Of a stretch of DNA of 24,196 bases, positions 1-6,909 are shown piece after piece. Numbering within the stretch: position 1 is the stretch's first letter; each line of letters opens with the position of its first letter. A program made the position numbers and the translations under genes. Below the pieces are notes generated by a model. It was not told the DNA's origin and searched no databases. It worked only from the letters and a program-made list of their open reading frames with translations. Source of the stretch: an uncultured Oscillospiraceae bacterium (GTDB lineage: Bacteria; Bacillota; Clostridia; Oscillospirales; Oscillospiraceae); contig CAKTOJ010000016.1 of NCBI GenBank assembly GCA_934589665.1, positions 1 through 24,196 of the forward strand, in the 5' to 3' direction.

Positions 1-558
1 ATCGCCGGCCACTCCATGCGCGAGGGCAAGTGGGAGAAGAAGGCCTACGGCAAGGGCATCGAGCTGACCGGCAAGACCCTTGGTATCGTCGGCTTCGGCC
101 GCATCGGCCAGAAGCTGGGCGTCATGGCCAAGGCCATCGGCATGAACGTCATCGCCTTCGATATCTTCCACATCCCCGGCATTGAGGAGAAGCTCGGCAT
201 TCCCTACGTCGAAATGGACGAGCTGCTCGCCAAGTCCGACTTCATCTCCGTCCACGCTCCCGCTGTTGACGGCGGCGCTCTCATCAATGCCGAGCGCATT
301 GCCAAGATGAAGGACGGCGTGGTGATCGTCAACACCTCCCGCGGCACCAACGTGGACGAGGCTGCTCTGCTCGACGCGCTCAATTCCGGCAAGGTTCGCG
401 CCGCCGGTCTGGACGTTTACGCCGACGAGCCCGCCACCAACGTCGCGCTCTATTCCCACCCGATGGTCTCCTGCACGCCGCACATCGGCTCTGCCACCCT
501 CGAGGCGCAGGCCCGCATCGGTGAAGAGCTGGTCGAGATCATTGCCAACATGAAGTAA
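1..558 (+). CDS. serA: D-3-phosphoglycerate dehydrogenase-type 2-hydroxyacid dehydrogenase, 3' part
   Basis: The frame is open from base 1, so the start lies before the window. The visible 185 residues form the NAD-binding domain and C-terminal tail of a D-isomer-specific 2-hydroxyacid dehydrogenase. The Rossmann motif GIVGFGRIG is present, followed by the NTSRG segment carrying the substrate-binding arginine, the ADEP segment with the catalytic glutamate and TPHIGSAT with the catalytic histidine. The protein stops soon after this domain, so it has no ACT or ASB regulatory domain and would be the short form of PGDH. In serine synthesis this enzyme oxidises 3-phosphoglycerate to 3-phosphohydroxypyruvate in the cytosol. 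The family assignment is firm; the exact substrate is inferred, since related 2-hydroxyacid dehydrogenases look similar over this region. A strong terminator follows at once. Confidence 0.8.
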   Translation: MAGHSMREGKWEKKAYGKGIELTGKTLGIVGFGRIGQKLGVMAKAIGMNVIAFDIFHIPGIEEKLGIPYVEMDELLAKSDFISVHAPAVDGGALINAERIAKMKDGVVIVNTSRGTNVDEAALLDALNSGKVRAAGLDVYADEPATNVALYSHPMVSCTPHIGSATLEAQARIGEELVEIIANMK

Positions 559-578
559 AACGACATTTTGCCGAAAAG

Positions 579-612
579 AGAAGGAGACCTGACATGGTCT
601 CCTTCTTTTTTT
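579..612 (+). terminator. Intrinsic terminator after serA
   Basis: An 11-bp perfect stem (AGAAGGAGACC paired with GGTCTCCTTCT) with a six-base loop is followed by a run of T. It ends the upstream dehydrogenase unit. Confidence 0.9.
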
Positions 613-670
613 GCATATCTTCCACCCGCCGGACATAGACTGCACCAACAAATCATTTGAGGTGTACGCT

Positions 671-1288
671 ATGGACAGAAATCAAAACTACGTGGAGCTC
701 TGGGGCATCGCCGGATCATCGCCGGAATTTTCACATGAAAACCACGGTGAACAGTTCTATCGCTTTTCTCTGCGCGTGGAGCGCCTGTCCGGTCAGTGTG
801 ATACGCCGGTCATCCTCTCCCCTCTCTCCGTTCTTTCCATGACAGAGGTGTCCCCCGGTGCTCCTCTGCGCATCGTCGGACAGCTTCGTTCCTTCAATAA
901 CCGCAGCGGCCACGGCAGCCGGCTCATCATCTCCGTGTTTGCGCAGTCGATCGAGCCGTGCGAGGGCGGGCACTTTAACCGCATCCTGCTCTCCGGTATT
1001 CTCTGCAAGCCGCCGACGCTGCGGCGCACCCCACTCGGCCGCAGCATCTGCGACATGATCCTCGCCGTCAACCGTCACTATGGGCGGGCGGATTACCTGC
1101 CCTGCATCGCATGGGGGCAGGTCGCCTCACAGGTTGCACAAATGCAGGTTGGCGAGCGCCTGACGCTCGAGGGACGCGTTCAGAGCCGTACATACATCAA
1201 ACAGCTCGATGGCGGCAGTGAAGAGCGCACCGCCTACGAGGTTTCCGTCATGCAGCTTCTGTCAAATGACGAAGAGGGAACGCCGTAA
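671..1288 (+). CDS. SSB-like protein with two OB folds
   Basis: This 205-residue protein looks like a duplicated single-stranded DNA-binding OB fold. Residues about 5-97 (starting YVELWGIAG) form one beta-rich unit and about 103-197 (NRILLSGILCKPP, then CIAWGQVASQVAQMQVGERLTLEGRVQ with the stretch split here by description only) form a second, which most resembles SSB/PriB. I chose ATG 671 because GAGGTG lies 6 bases upstream; an earlier TTG at 611 sits in the T-run of the preceding terminator. There is no acidic DDDIPF-type C-terminal tip as in the housekeeping SSB, and the gene is not beside rpsF/rpsR, so it is probably an additional SSB-family protein rather than the main SSB. Its role in replication or repair is inferred. 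The stop codon lies in the loop of a long hairpin. Confidence 0.7.
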   Translation: MDRNQNYVELWGIAGSSPEFSHENHGEQFYRFSLRVERLSGQCDTPVILSPLSVLSMTEVSPGAPLRIVGQLRSFNNRSGHGSRLIISVFAQSIEPCEGGHFNRILLSGILCKPPTLRRTPLGRSICDMILAVNRHYGRADYLPCIAWGQVASQVAQMQVGERLTLEGRVQSRTYIKQLDGGSEERTAYEVSVMQLLSNDEEGTP

Positions 1289-1303
1289 CGGCGTTCCCTC
1301 TTC
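1271..1303 (+). terminator. Long hairpin spanning the stop codon, probable convergent terminator
   Basis: GAAGAGGGAACGCCG pairs perfectly with CGGCGTTCCCTCTTC over 15 bp, and the three-base loop is the TAA stop codon of the preceding gene. No T-run follows on either strand, so termination is inferred from the strength of the hairpin and its position between convergent genes. Confidence 0.5.
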
Positions 1304-1318
1304 CTATGCGCGTAATAT

Positions 1319-2917
1319 TCAGCCGAGCAGCGCGTCCAGCCCGCCTGCCCTGAACTGCTCCCGGTAGTAATCCAGCTCATCCCGGATCAGCTCATCAAGC
1401 ACCCGCATCCCCAGCAGCTCCACAGGTGCCTTATCGTCGGTGAGAATATGATCTCCGCCGGAATACGGGGCAAGCCTGTCGGAAACCTCCTTCATCATGG
1501 CGGCATAGCTGCTGTCGGAAAGACGGGAGACCGTCTGAGAAAAGGTCTCCTGCCAGTCGTCTGCATCGGTGCAGAACACCTCGGTATTGGTGTTGCTGGA
1601 CACACTGGCAGTATAGGTGTGCGCAAAGACGCTGGCCATCGTGTCGCAGAGGTATTGATTGATGGAGCCGTCCTCTGCAGAGGTCATATTCAGGTTCACC
1701 ACCATGATGCCGCCGGGCTTGAGGTGGGACTGGACCTGCCGGAAGAACTCCACACTGGAGAGCTGAAACGGAATGGTGATGTCCTGATAGGCATCCACCA
1801 TGATGACGTCAAAAAGGTCCTCGCTGGCGGTAAGGTACGCGCGCCCGTCAGCCACCGCCACATCCACACTCTCCGGCAGGCCGAAATATTCAGAGGCAAT
1901 GCCGGCGATTTTCTCGTCAATCTCCGCGCCCTGAATCCGCGCGCCGGGAAAATACTTCGCACAGTAGGACGCGTAGGTGCCGGTGCCCATGCCGAGGATC
2001 ATAATGGAACGGTTTTCGTTATTTGCGCCGTCCATACCTGCCATGCAGGGCGCAGCCAGCGCATAATCGTAGTACATTCCCGTCAGCTCACCGCTTTTCA
2101 CCTGAACGGACTGCACGCCGAAGAGAACATTGGTGGAAAGAACTGTGCGCTCCGCATCGTCGGTGACCTGAAGATAGTTGTAGATGGATTCCTCCTCCAG
2201 CACAGGCTTTTCCTGCCAGAAGGCAAAGCTGTAGGTCGGCAGGGCAAAGCAAAGGCCTGCGATCAGAACCACGGCGACGATACCGGTAACGGTTCTTTTC
2301 CGCGCCACGGCAAAGTAGGCAATGCCGATGGCGGCCAGCACGCCGGAGAAAATAAGGAAGGTGGCGGCGGTGCCGACGGCAGGAATGGTCACAAAGGTCG
2401 GCACAAAGGTGCCGATGATGCTGCCGATCGTGTTGAGGGCATTGAGACGTCCCACGGTCTTGCCGGTATCGTCCAGATTGTCCACCGTGAAGCGGGTGAG
2501 CGACGGCGTGACCGTCCCCAGCAGGACACAGGGAAAGGCGAAGATCGCCAGGCAGGCAGCCAGCGCCGCCCAGATCAGGAAATTATGCGAGACAAACGCT
2601 GCCAGAGCCAGTGAAATACCGGCAATGATCCAGCGTCCTGCAAAGGGGATCAGCGCAATCCAGACAGCAGCCAAAAGCAGGCGGGCATAGAGCCTGTCCG
2701 GCGACAGGCTCTGGTCAGCCAACTTACCGCCCCAAACATTGCCGACGGCCATGGCAATCATAATAACACCGATAATAACTGTCCATACAATCTGCGAGGA
2801 GCTGAAGTAGGGCGCCATGAGGCGGCTCGCGCCCAGCTCTACCGCCATAACGGACATGCCGGCAAAGAACTCAGTGAGGTAGAGAAAATACTTGCTACGG
2901 ATCAGCTTGCTTTCCAT
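1319..2917 (-). CDS. Membrane-fused spermidine synthase-like protein
   Basis: The 532-residue protein has a hydrophobic N-terminal half (about residues 10-235, roughly seven membrane segments) and a cytosolic C-terminal aminopropyltransferase-like domain. In that domain GMGTGTYA (309-316) is the nucleotide-binding loop, AEID (331-334) the acidic strand end, ADGRA (356-360) follows, and VDAYQD (374-379) holds the expected catalytic Asp375. Family members with this layout are annotated as fused MFS/spermidine synthase; the reaction would be aminopropyl transfer from decarboxylated S-adenosylmethionine to an amine. ATG 2917 is preceded by AAAGGAGAAGG, so upstream in-frame codons to 3019 are probably not used. 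The glycine loop is GMGTGT rather than the classical GGGDGG, and no speD is seen nearby, so the true substrate is uncertain. Confidence 0.8.
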   Translation of the reverse strand: MESKLIRSKYFLYLTEFFAGMSVMAVELGASRLMAPYFSSSQIVWTVIIGVIMIAMAVGNVWGGKLADQSLSPDRLYARLLLAAVWIALIPFAGRWIIAGISLALAAFVSHNFLIWAALAACLAIFAFPCVLLGTVTPSLTRFTVDNLDDTGKTVGRLNALNTIGSIIGTFVPTFVTIPAVGTAATFLIFSGVLAAIGIAYFAVARKRTVTGIVAVVLIAGLCFALPTYSFAFWQEKPVLEEESIYNYLQVTDDAERTVLSTNVLFGVQSVQVKSGELTGMYYDYALAAPCMAGMDGANNENRSIMILGMGTGTYASYCAKYFPGARIQGAEIDEKIAGIASEYFGLPESVDVAVADGRAYLTASEDLFDVIMVDAYQDITIPFQLSSVEFFRQVQSHLKPGGIMVVNLNMTSAEDGSINQYLCDTMASVFAHTYTASVSSNTNTEVFCTDADDWQETFSQTVSRLSDSSYAAMMKEVSDRLAPYSGGDHILTDDKAPVELLGMRVLDELIRDELDYYREQFRAGGLDALLG

Positions 2918-2949
2918 AGGCCTTCTCCTTTGAAATGGGAATATAGGAA

Positions 2950-2978
2950 AGTATACCATAAGGTGAAGAATCTGTACA
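2950..2978 (-). promoter_or_regulatory. Promoter of the spermidine synthase-like gene
   Basis: On the minus strand TGTACA and TATACT are 17 bases apart, and TGG precedes the -10, giving an extended -10 element. It lies about 33 bases upstream of the chosen ATG. Confidence 0.55.
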
Positions 2979-3082
2979 GAAAAAGAGCCCGACACAGCAC
3001 ATAAGTCACCCACTCTCATTTACCTTTGTATAAATTGAATAAAATCAGTTTTACTTATTTATAAAATCTATCAGAGAAAGGG

Positions 3083-3111
3083 TTTACAACTTCCGGCTTG
3101 AATGTTAAAGT
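3083..3111 (+). promoter_or_regulatory. Candidate promoter of the hydrogenase operon
   Basis: TTTACA and TAAAGT are 17 bases apart, 51 bases before the first gene. The region just upstream (3030-3080) is AT-rich and holds a weaker alternative (TTGAAT at 3035 with TATAAA at 3060, spacer 19). I cannot decide between them by eye. Confidence 0.35.
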
Positions 3112-3162
3112 GAGAGGCTGCAAGTATTATGCTTACGGAATACAGGAGAAGGACAAGGATCA

Positions 3163-3957
3163 ATGGCAAGAATTTTCTTACTCAAAGGCGATATTGCCCG
3201 CCCCGGTTATGTCGATATACCGGAGGGATCGACAACGATCCGCACGGTCATCGAGGAATTCGGCGGCGGCATGGTAAACGGAAAAAAGTGTAAGGCGGTA
3301 CAGATCGGCGGCCCAAGCGGCGGTCTTTTGACCGGCGAACAGCTGGATCTTCCGCTTAATTTTCAGCAGCTCAAGCCCTATGGGATTCGCCGCGGTGACA
3401 GCGTTATCACCATTCTGGATGAGGACCGCTGCATGGTCGACGTAGCCTGCCGCTTTATGCAGTATACGCAGACAGAATTCTGTGGCAAGTGCGTCCCCTG
3501 CCGCGAAGGCACCAAGCGCATGAACGAGCTGCTGTGGGATCTGCGCAACTACCGCCTCGGCGAGCAGGACTTCTCTCTGCTCATGGAGCTGGGCGAGATG
3601 ATCTCCGTCACCGCGTTCTGCAATCTCGGTCGAGGCTCCTTCTCCACGCTCAAAAGCGCGGCGGAGCACTTCCCCGAGGAGTTCCGCGATCATGTCAGCG
3701 GCAGCTGCCCGCTGTGCGAGCATGAAACGCGCTACCCCATCAAACCGGGCGGCCTGCCGTATAACCGCATCCGCCTCATCATTGATCCGGCAGTCTGCCG
3801 CGGGTGCAGCAAATGCGCACGCAACTGCCACGCCGACGCGATCACTGGCGTGATCAAGTCGCCGTTTGAGATCGATCCGGAAAAATGTGTGAAATGTTAT
3901 ACCTGCATCGAGGCCTGCCCCTTCGACGCGATCAAGGAGGTGGAAGTCGATGGCTAA
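3163..3957 (+). CDS. Short NuoF/HydB-like iron-sulfur protein lacking the NADH/FMN domain
   Basis: This 264-residue protein matches only the C-terminal half of NuoF/HydB. It starts directly in an SLBB domain (about residues 5-85, with VQIGGPSGG at 46-54). Next comes the NuoF-type [4Fe-4S] domain with CGKCVPCREG (Cys107, 110, 113) and the fourth ligand Cys153. A CPLC pair (182, 185) may be a zinc site as in the HydB hinge, and two ferredoxin clusters follow (Cys212, 215, 218, 222 and Cys242, 245, 248, 252). The FMN- and NADH-binding Rossmann region of a full HydB (about 600 residues) is absent. It overlaps hydA by 8 bases, so the two are very likely co-translated. The inferred role is an electron relay between the hydrogenase and an unidentified partner. 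GAAGGA precedes ATG 3163. Confidence 0.85.
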   Translation: MARIFLLKGDIARPGYVDIPEGSTTIRTVIEEFGGGMVNGKKCKAVQIGGPSGGLLTGEQLDLPLNFQQLKPYGIRRGDSVITILDEDRCMVDVACRFMQYTQTEFCGKCVPCREGTKRMNELLWDLRNYRLGEQDFSLLMELGEMISVTAFCNLGRGSFSTLKSAAEHFPEEFRDHVSGSCPLCEHETRYPIKPGGLPYNRIRLIIDPAVCRGCSKCARNCHADAITGVIKSPFEIDPEKCVKCYTCIEACPFDAIKEVEVDG

Positions 3958-5650
3958 GGGTATTATGTACGTGGATGATATCCGCGTGGAATTTGACGGC
4001 GAGCCGAATGTGCTTGAGGTCTGCCGCAAGGCCGGCGTGGAGATCCCCAACTTCTGCTTCCATTCCGACCTGTCCGTTTACGGCGCATGCCGCATGTGCA
4101 TGTTTGAGGACGAGAACACCGGCAAGCTCGACGCTGCCTGCACGACGGCGCCGCGGAACGGCCTGCACATCCGCACCAACACGGCGCGTCTGCTCAAGTA
4201 CCGCCGCATGATCATCGAGCTTCTGCTCTCCGCGCACTGCCGCGACTGCACGACCTGCGAGAAGAACCGCACCTGCCGTTTGCAGGAGATGGCCGTCCGC
4301 TTCGGCATCCACCATGTCCGCTTTGAGGACACACGCGAGCATGTCAACATGGATCTTTCCAGTCCTGCCATCACGGTGGACTATAATAAGTGCATCCTCT
4401 GCGGCGACTGTGTCCGCGTCTGCCACGAAATGCAGGGCGTCAACAATCTGCACTTTGCCGGCCGCGGCCCGAATCTGCACATTGCCACCACGGACAACAA
4501 GCCCCTGAGCGAGACGCACTGCGTCAGCTGCGGCCAGTGCTCCGCCGTGTGCACCACCGGCGCGATCACGGTCAAGAACGAGATCGGCCTCGCCTGGAAG
4601 GCGCTTCACGATCCGAAAATGCGCGTTATCGCACAGATCGCGCCCGCCGTGCGCGTCGCTATCGGCGAGGCCTACGGCCTGCCGGCCGGCGAGAATGTGC
4701 TCGATAAGCTCGTGACCGGCCTGAAGATCATGGGCGTGGATGAGGTCTATGACACCATTTTCGGTGCGGATCTCACCGTGCGCGAGGAGTCGGCGGAGTT
4801 CCTGCGCCGTTTGGAGACGGGTGAGAATCTTCCGCTGATGACCTCCTGCTGCCCGGCATGGGTCAAGTATGTCGAAAACGAGCGGCCCGAGTTCCTCAAG
4901 AATCTCTCCACCGCCCGTTCCCCCATGCAGATGTTCGCCTCCGTGCTCAAGGAGAATTACCGCAAGAAGGACGCCGAGGACGGCCGTACGACCTATCACA
5001 TCGCCATCATGCCCTGCACCGCCAAGAAGATGGAGGCCCGGCGTGAGGAGTTCCGCGACGAGAACGGCGTTCCCTACGTCGATCTCGTTCTCACCACGCA
5101 GGAGGTCATCCAGATGATGAAAGAATCCGGCGTGCGCTTCCAGCAGCTGGAAAAGGAATCTCCGGACATGCCCTACGGCATGGGCTCCGGCGCAGCGGAG
5201 ATCTTCGGCACCTCCGGCGGCGTGGCCGAAGCGGTCATCCGCTGCTGCACGTCCGATAAGAGCAAGAACGCGCTGCGCACCATCGAACACAGCGGACTGC
5301 GCGGCACGGACCCCATCCGCTTCGCGGAGGTCCCCATCAACGGCCACACCGTGCGCGTCGGCATTGTCCACGGTCTGGCCAGCGCCAGCAAGCTGCTTGA
5401 TCAGATTCAGAGCGGTGAGGTGCAGCTTGATCTGGTCGAGGTCATGTCCTGCCGCACCGGCTGCGTCGGCGGCGCGGGTCAGCCTTACGGCCTGATGAAC
5501 AAAAAGCTCCAGCGCGCGCAGGGACTCTACGAGATCGACCGCAGCGCCATGTTCAAGCGCAGCGAGCGTAACCCCGTCATCAACTCCATGTACGCTGACG
5601 GGCTCGGCGACCGCGCGCACGAGCTGCTGCACGTAGAATACAAGGATTGA
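3950..5650 (+). CDS. hydA: [FeFe] hydrogenase, M3 type
   Basis: The 566-residue protein has the full modular layout of an M3 [FeFe] hydrogenase. An N-terminal [2Fe-2S] domain uses Cys36, 47, 50 and 64. A His-ligated [4Fe-4S] cluster uses His96, Cys100, 103 and 109. Two ferredoxin clusters use Cys148/151/154/158 and Cys191/194/197/201. The H-cluster motifs are L1 TSCCPAW (298-304, including the proton-transfer Cys next to the ligand), L2 MPCTAKKME (354-362) and L3 EVMSCRTGCVGGAGQP with Cys501 and Cys505. It reversibly reduces protons to H2 in the cytosol using low-potential electrons. There is no extra C-terminal thioredoxin-like domain as in some bifurcating HydA. AAGGAGG lies 9 bases before ATG 3950, inside the previous gene. 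The L3 motif reads GGAGQP where GGGQP is usual. Confidence 0.95.
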   Translation: MAKGIMYVDDIRVEFDGEPNVLEVCRKAGVEIPNFCFHSDLSVYGACRMCMFEDENTGKLDAACTTAPRNGLHIRTNTARLLKYRRMIIELLLSAHCRDCTTCEKNRTCRLQEMAVRFGIHHVRFEDTREHVNMDLSSPAITVDYNKCILCGDCVRVCHEMQGVNNLHFAGRGPNLHIATTDNKPLSETHCVSCGQCSAVCTTGAITVKNEIGLAWKALHDPKMRVIAQIAPAVRVAIGEAYGLPAGENVLDKLVTGLKIMGVDEVYDTIFGADLTVREESAEFLRRLETGENLPLMTSCCPAWVKYVENERPEFLKNLSTARSPMQMFASVLKENYRKKDAEDGRTTYHIAIMPCTAKKMEARREEFRDENGVPYVDLVLTTQEVIQMMKESGVRFQQLEKESPDMPYGMGSGAAEIFGTSGGVAEAVIRCCTSDKSKNALRTIEHSGLRGTDPIRFAEVPINGHTVRVGIVHGLASASKLLDQIQSGEVQLDLVEVMSCRTGCVGGAGQPYGLMNKKLQRAQGLYEIDRSAMFKRSERNPVINSMYADGLGDRAHELLHVEYKD

Positions 5651-5660
5651 GGCGGCTGAT

Positions 5661-5852
5661 ATGACGGCAAAGCAGGATCGGTGCGAGGACTGCATGAACT
5701 ACGTTTACGACGAGGAGTACGACCAGTACACCTGTGCACAGGGCGCTGAGCTGGACGAGGACGAGATGGCACAGTTCCTCCGCGGCGGCTTTTCCGCCTG
5801 TCCGTTCTATCACGCCGGCGAGAGTGACTACTATCTATCCGGAAAACAATAA
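5661..5852 (+). CDS. Small four-cysteine protein, DUF6472-like
   Basis: This 63-residue acidic protein begins 10 bases after the hydA stop and is the last gene before a strong terminator, so it belongs to the hydrogenase transcript. It has a CEDC pair (Cys8, Cys11), then Cys25 and Cys47, in a context rich in Asp, Glu and Tyr, with an AELDEDEMAQFL segment before the last cysteine. I recognise this pattern from the small clostridial family annotated DUF6472; that name is from memory. Four cysteines would suit a zinc or iron-sulfur site. No function is known to me. Its position suggests a role linked to hydrogenase or redox metabolism, but this is inference from context only. Confidence 0.8.
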   Translation: MTAKQDRCEDCMNYVYDEEYDQYTCAQGAELDEDEMAQFLRGGFSACPFYHAGESDYYLSGKQ

Positions 5853-5880
5853 GAAAAAGGGCGAAAGCCCTTTTTCTTTT
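5853..5880 (+). terminator. Intrinsic terminator of the hydrogenase operon
   Basis: A perfect 10-bp stem (GAAAAAGGGC with GCCCTTTTTC) closed by a GAAA tetraloop is followed by TTTT. It begins at the base after the stop codon of the small four-cysteine gene. Confidence 0.9.
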
Positions 5881-5890
5881 CGTAAAGACC

Positions 5891-5919
5891 TTGACAAGAT
5901 TCATTCTTTCTATTAGTAT
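5891..5919 (+). promoter_or_regulatory. Promoter of the LysR-type gene
   Basis: A perfect TTGACA is followed after 17 bases by TAGTAT, 43 bases before the start codon. An inverted pair ATTCTT (5903-5908) and AAGAAT (5925-5930) flanks the -10 and could be an autoregulatory site. Confidence 0.7.
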
Positions 5920-5962
5920 ATTTGAAGAATCATTTAATTTTTTTGAAACCGGAGAATCATAC

Positions 5963-6859
5963 ATGGAGATCCGAAATCTTGTTACTTTCCTGAAGGTCAC
6001 TGAGCTCAACAGCTTTTCCAAGGCCGCCGAGGCACTGGATTATTCGCAGTCCGCCGTCACCGTGCAGATCCAGCAGCTCGAGCGCGAGCTGGGCGTGCGG
6101 TTGTTTGACCGCATCGGAAAAAATGTTTCCATCACGCAGTATGGAAAGGACTTCATCACCTACGCACGCGACATTGTCAGCGCTGTCGCCCGCGCGCAGG
6201 TCTTTGCAGCCAAGGACACTGAGCTGACCGGCACCGTGCAGGTCGGTACACTCAATTCCATGATGACCGCCTCCTTTTCCGACATCGTCCCCGCCTTCCA
6301 CAAGCGCTTTCCGCACGTCATCACCCGGCTGCATGCCGACATGGTTTCTGCGCTCAAGGAAAAGCTTTTTAAAAACGAGCTCGATCTGATCTACACCCTC
6401 GACTCGCAGGTGACTGACCCGCAGTTCGTCAAGGTTTTTGAGGCGGAAGAAGAGATCGTCGTCGTCACCAACACAAAAAACCCTCTCGTCGGCCGCACAG
6501 ACGTCCGACTGGCCGAGCTGGTTGACCATCCCTTCATTCTGATGAACCGCACGAACGCCTACCGCGACCTTTTTGATACGGAGTTTGCCAAGCAGGGCCT
6601 TGAAATCAAGCCCTTTCTGGAACTGGAGGACGATGTTCTTGCGCTCCGCCTGATCAACGAAAATCCGGAGTATCTGACGGTGCTCCCGCTCTACACGATC
6701 AAAAAGAGCATCCACGAGAAGAATCTTGCTGTGATCCCTGTGGCAGACTGCAAGATGTCCCAGTGGCGCCAGATTCTCTATCACCGCAACAAGGTGCTCA
6801 CGCCGCAGATTCAGGGCATGCTCGACACCATTATCGCCACCGCGGAACAGCCGTTCTAA
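5963..6859 (+). CDS. LysR family transcriptional regulator
   Basis: The 298-residue protein has a classic LysR N-terminal winged helix-turn-helix (residues 1-60, with FSKAAEALDYSQSAVTVQIQ and LGVRLFDR) and a periplasmic-binding-protein-like effector domain from about residue 90. LysR proteins bind DNA as tetramers and usually respond to a small metabolite. ATG 5963 has GGAG 8 bases upstream; the longer frame from TTG 5891 is rejected because that TTG is the -35 box. The hydrogenase operon ends in a terminator just upstream and the gene has its own promoter, so a role in regulating the hydrogenase is possible but unproved. The target genes and effector cannot be read from the sequence. Confidence 0.9.
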   Translation: MEIRNLVTFLKVTELNSFSKAAEALDYSQSAVTVQIQQLERELGVRLFDRIGKNVSITQYGKDFITYARDIVSAVARAQVFAAKDTELTGTVQVGTLNSMMTASFSDIVPAFHKRFPHVITRLHADMVSALKEKLFKNELDLIYTLDSQVTDPQFVKVFEAEEEIVVVTNTKNPLVGRTDVRLAELVDHPFILMNRTNAYRDLFDTEFAKQGLEIKPFLELEDDVLALRLINENPEYLTVLPLYTIKKSIHEKNLAVIPVADCKMSQWRQILYHRNKVLTPQIQGMLDTIIATAEQPF

Positions 6860-6869
6860 AAAGCAAGCA

Positions 6870-6897
6870 AAAAAGCGCAGCCTCGGCTGCGCTTTTT
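6870..6897. terminator. Bidirectional intrinsic terminator
   Basis: A 12-bp stem AAAAAGCGCAGC with GCTGCGCTTTTT and a CTCG loop carries A and T runs on its two sides. It can serve both the lysR gene and the converging CD1247-type gene. Confidence 0.9.
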
Positions 6898-6909
6898 GTT
6901 TTCTTTCTT

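Noticed and set aside
1448..2614. A 388-codon open frame on the plus strand opposite the spermidine synthase-like gene
   Set aside because: Its composition is rich in Gly, His and Val with no domain, and the minus-strand gene has clear motifs and a ribosome binding site.
3020..3162. A small RNA or short gene in the AT-rich gap before the hydrogenase operon
   Set aside because: No stable hairpin with a T-run or ribosome binding site with an open frame was found; the region is explained by promoters in both directions.
3932..5695. A 587-codon open frame on the minus strand opposite the hydrogenase gene
   Set aside because: It is a GC-driven shadow: the plus-strand frame has all iron-sulfur and H-cluster motifs, while this one has a low-complexity Ala/His/Leu/Asp composition and no motif.
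5891..5962. A longer start for the LysR protein at TTG 5891
   Set aside because: That TTG is part of the -35 box TTGACA, and ATG 5963 gives the standard LysR N-terminus with its own ribosome binding site.
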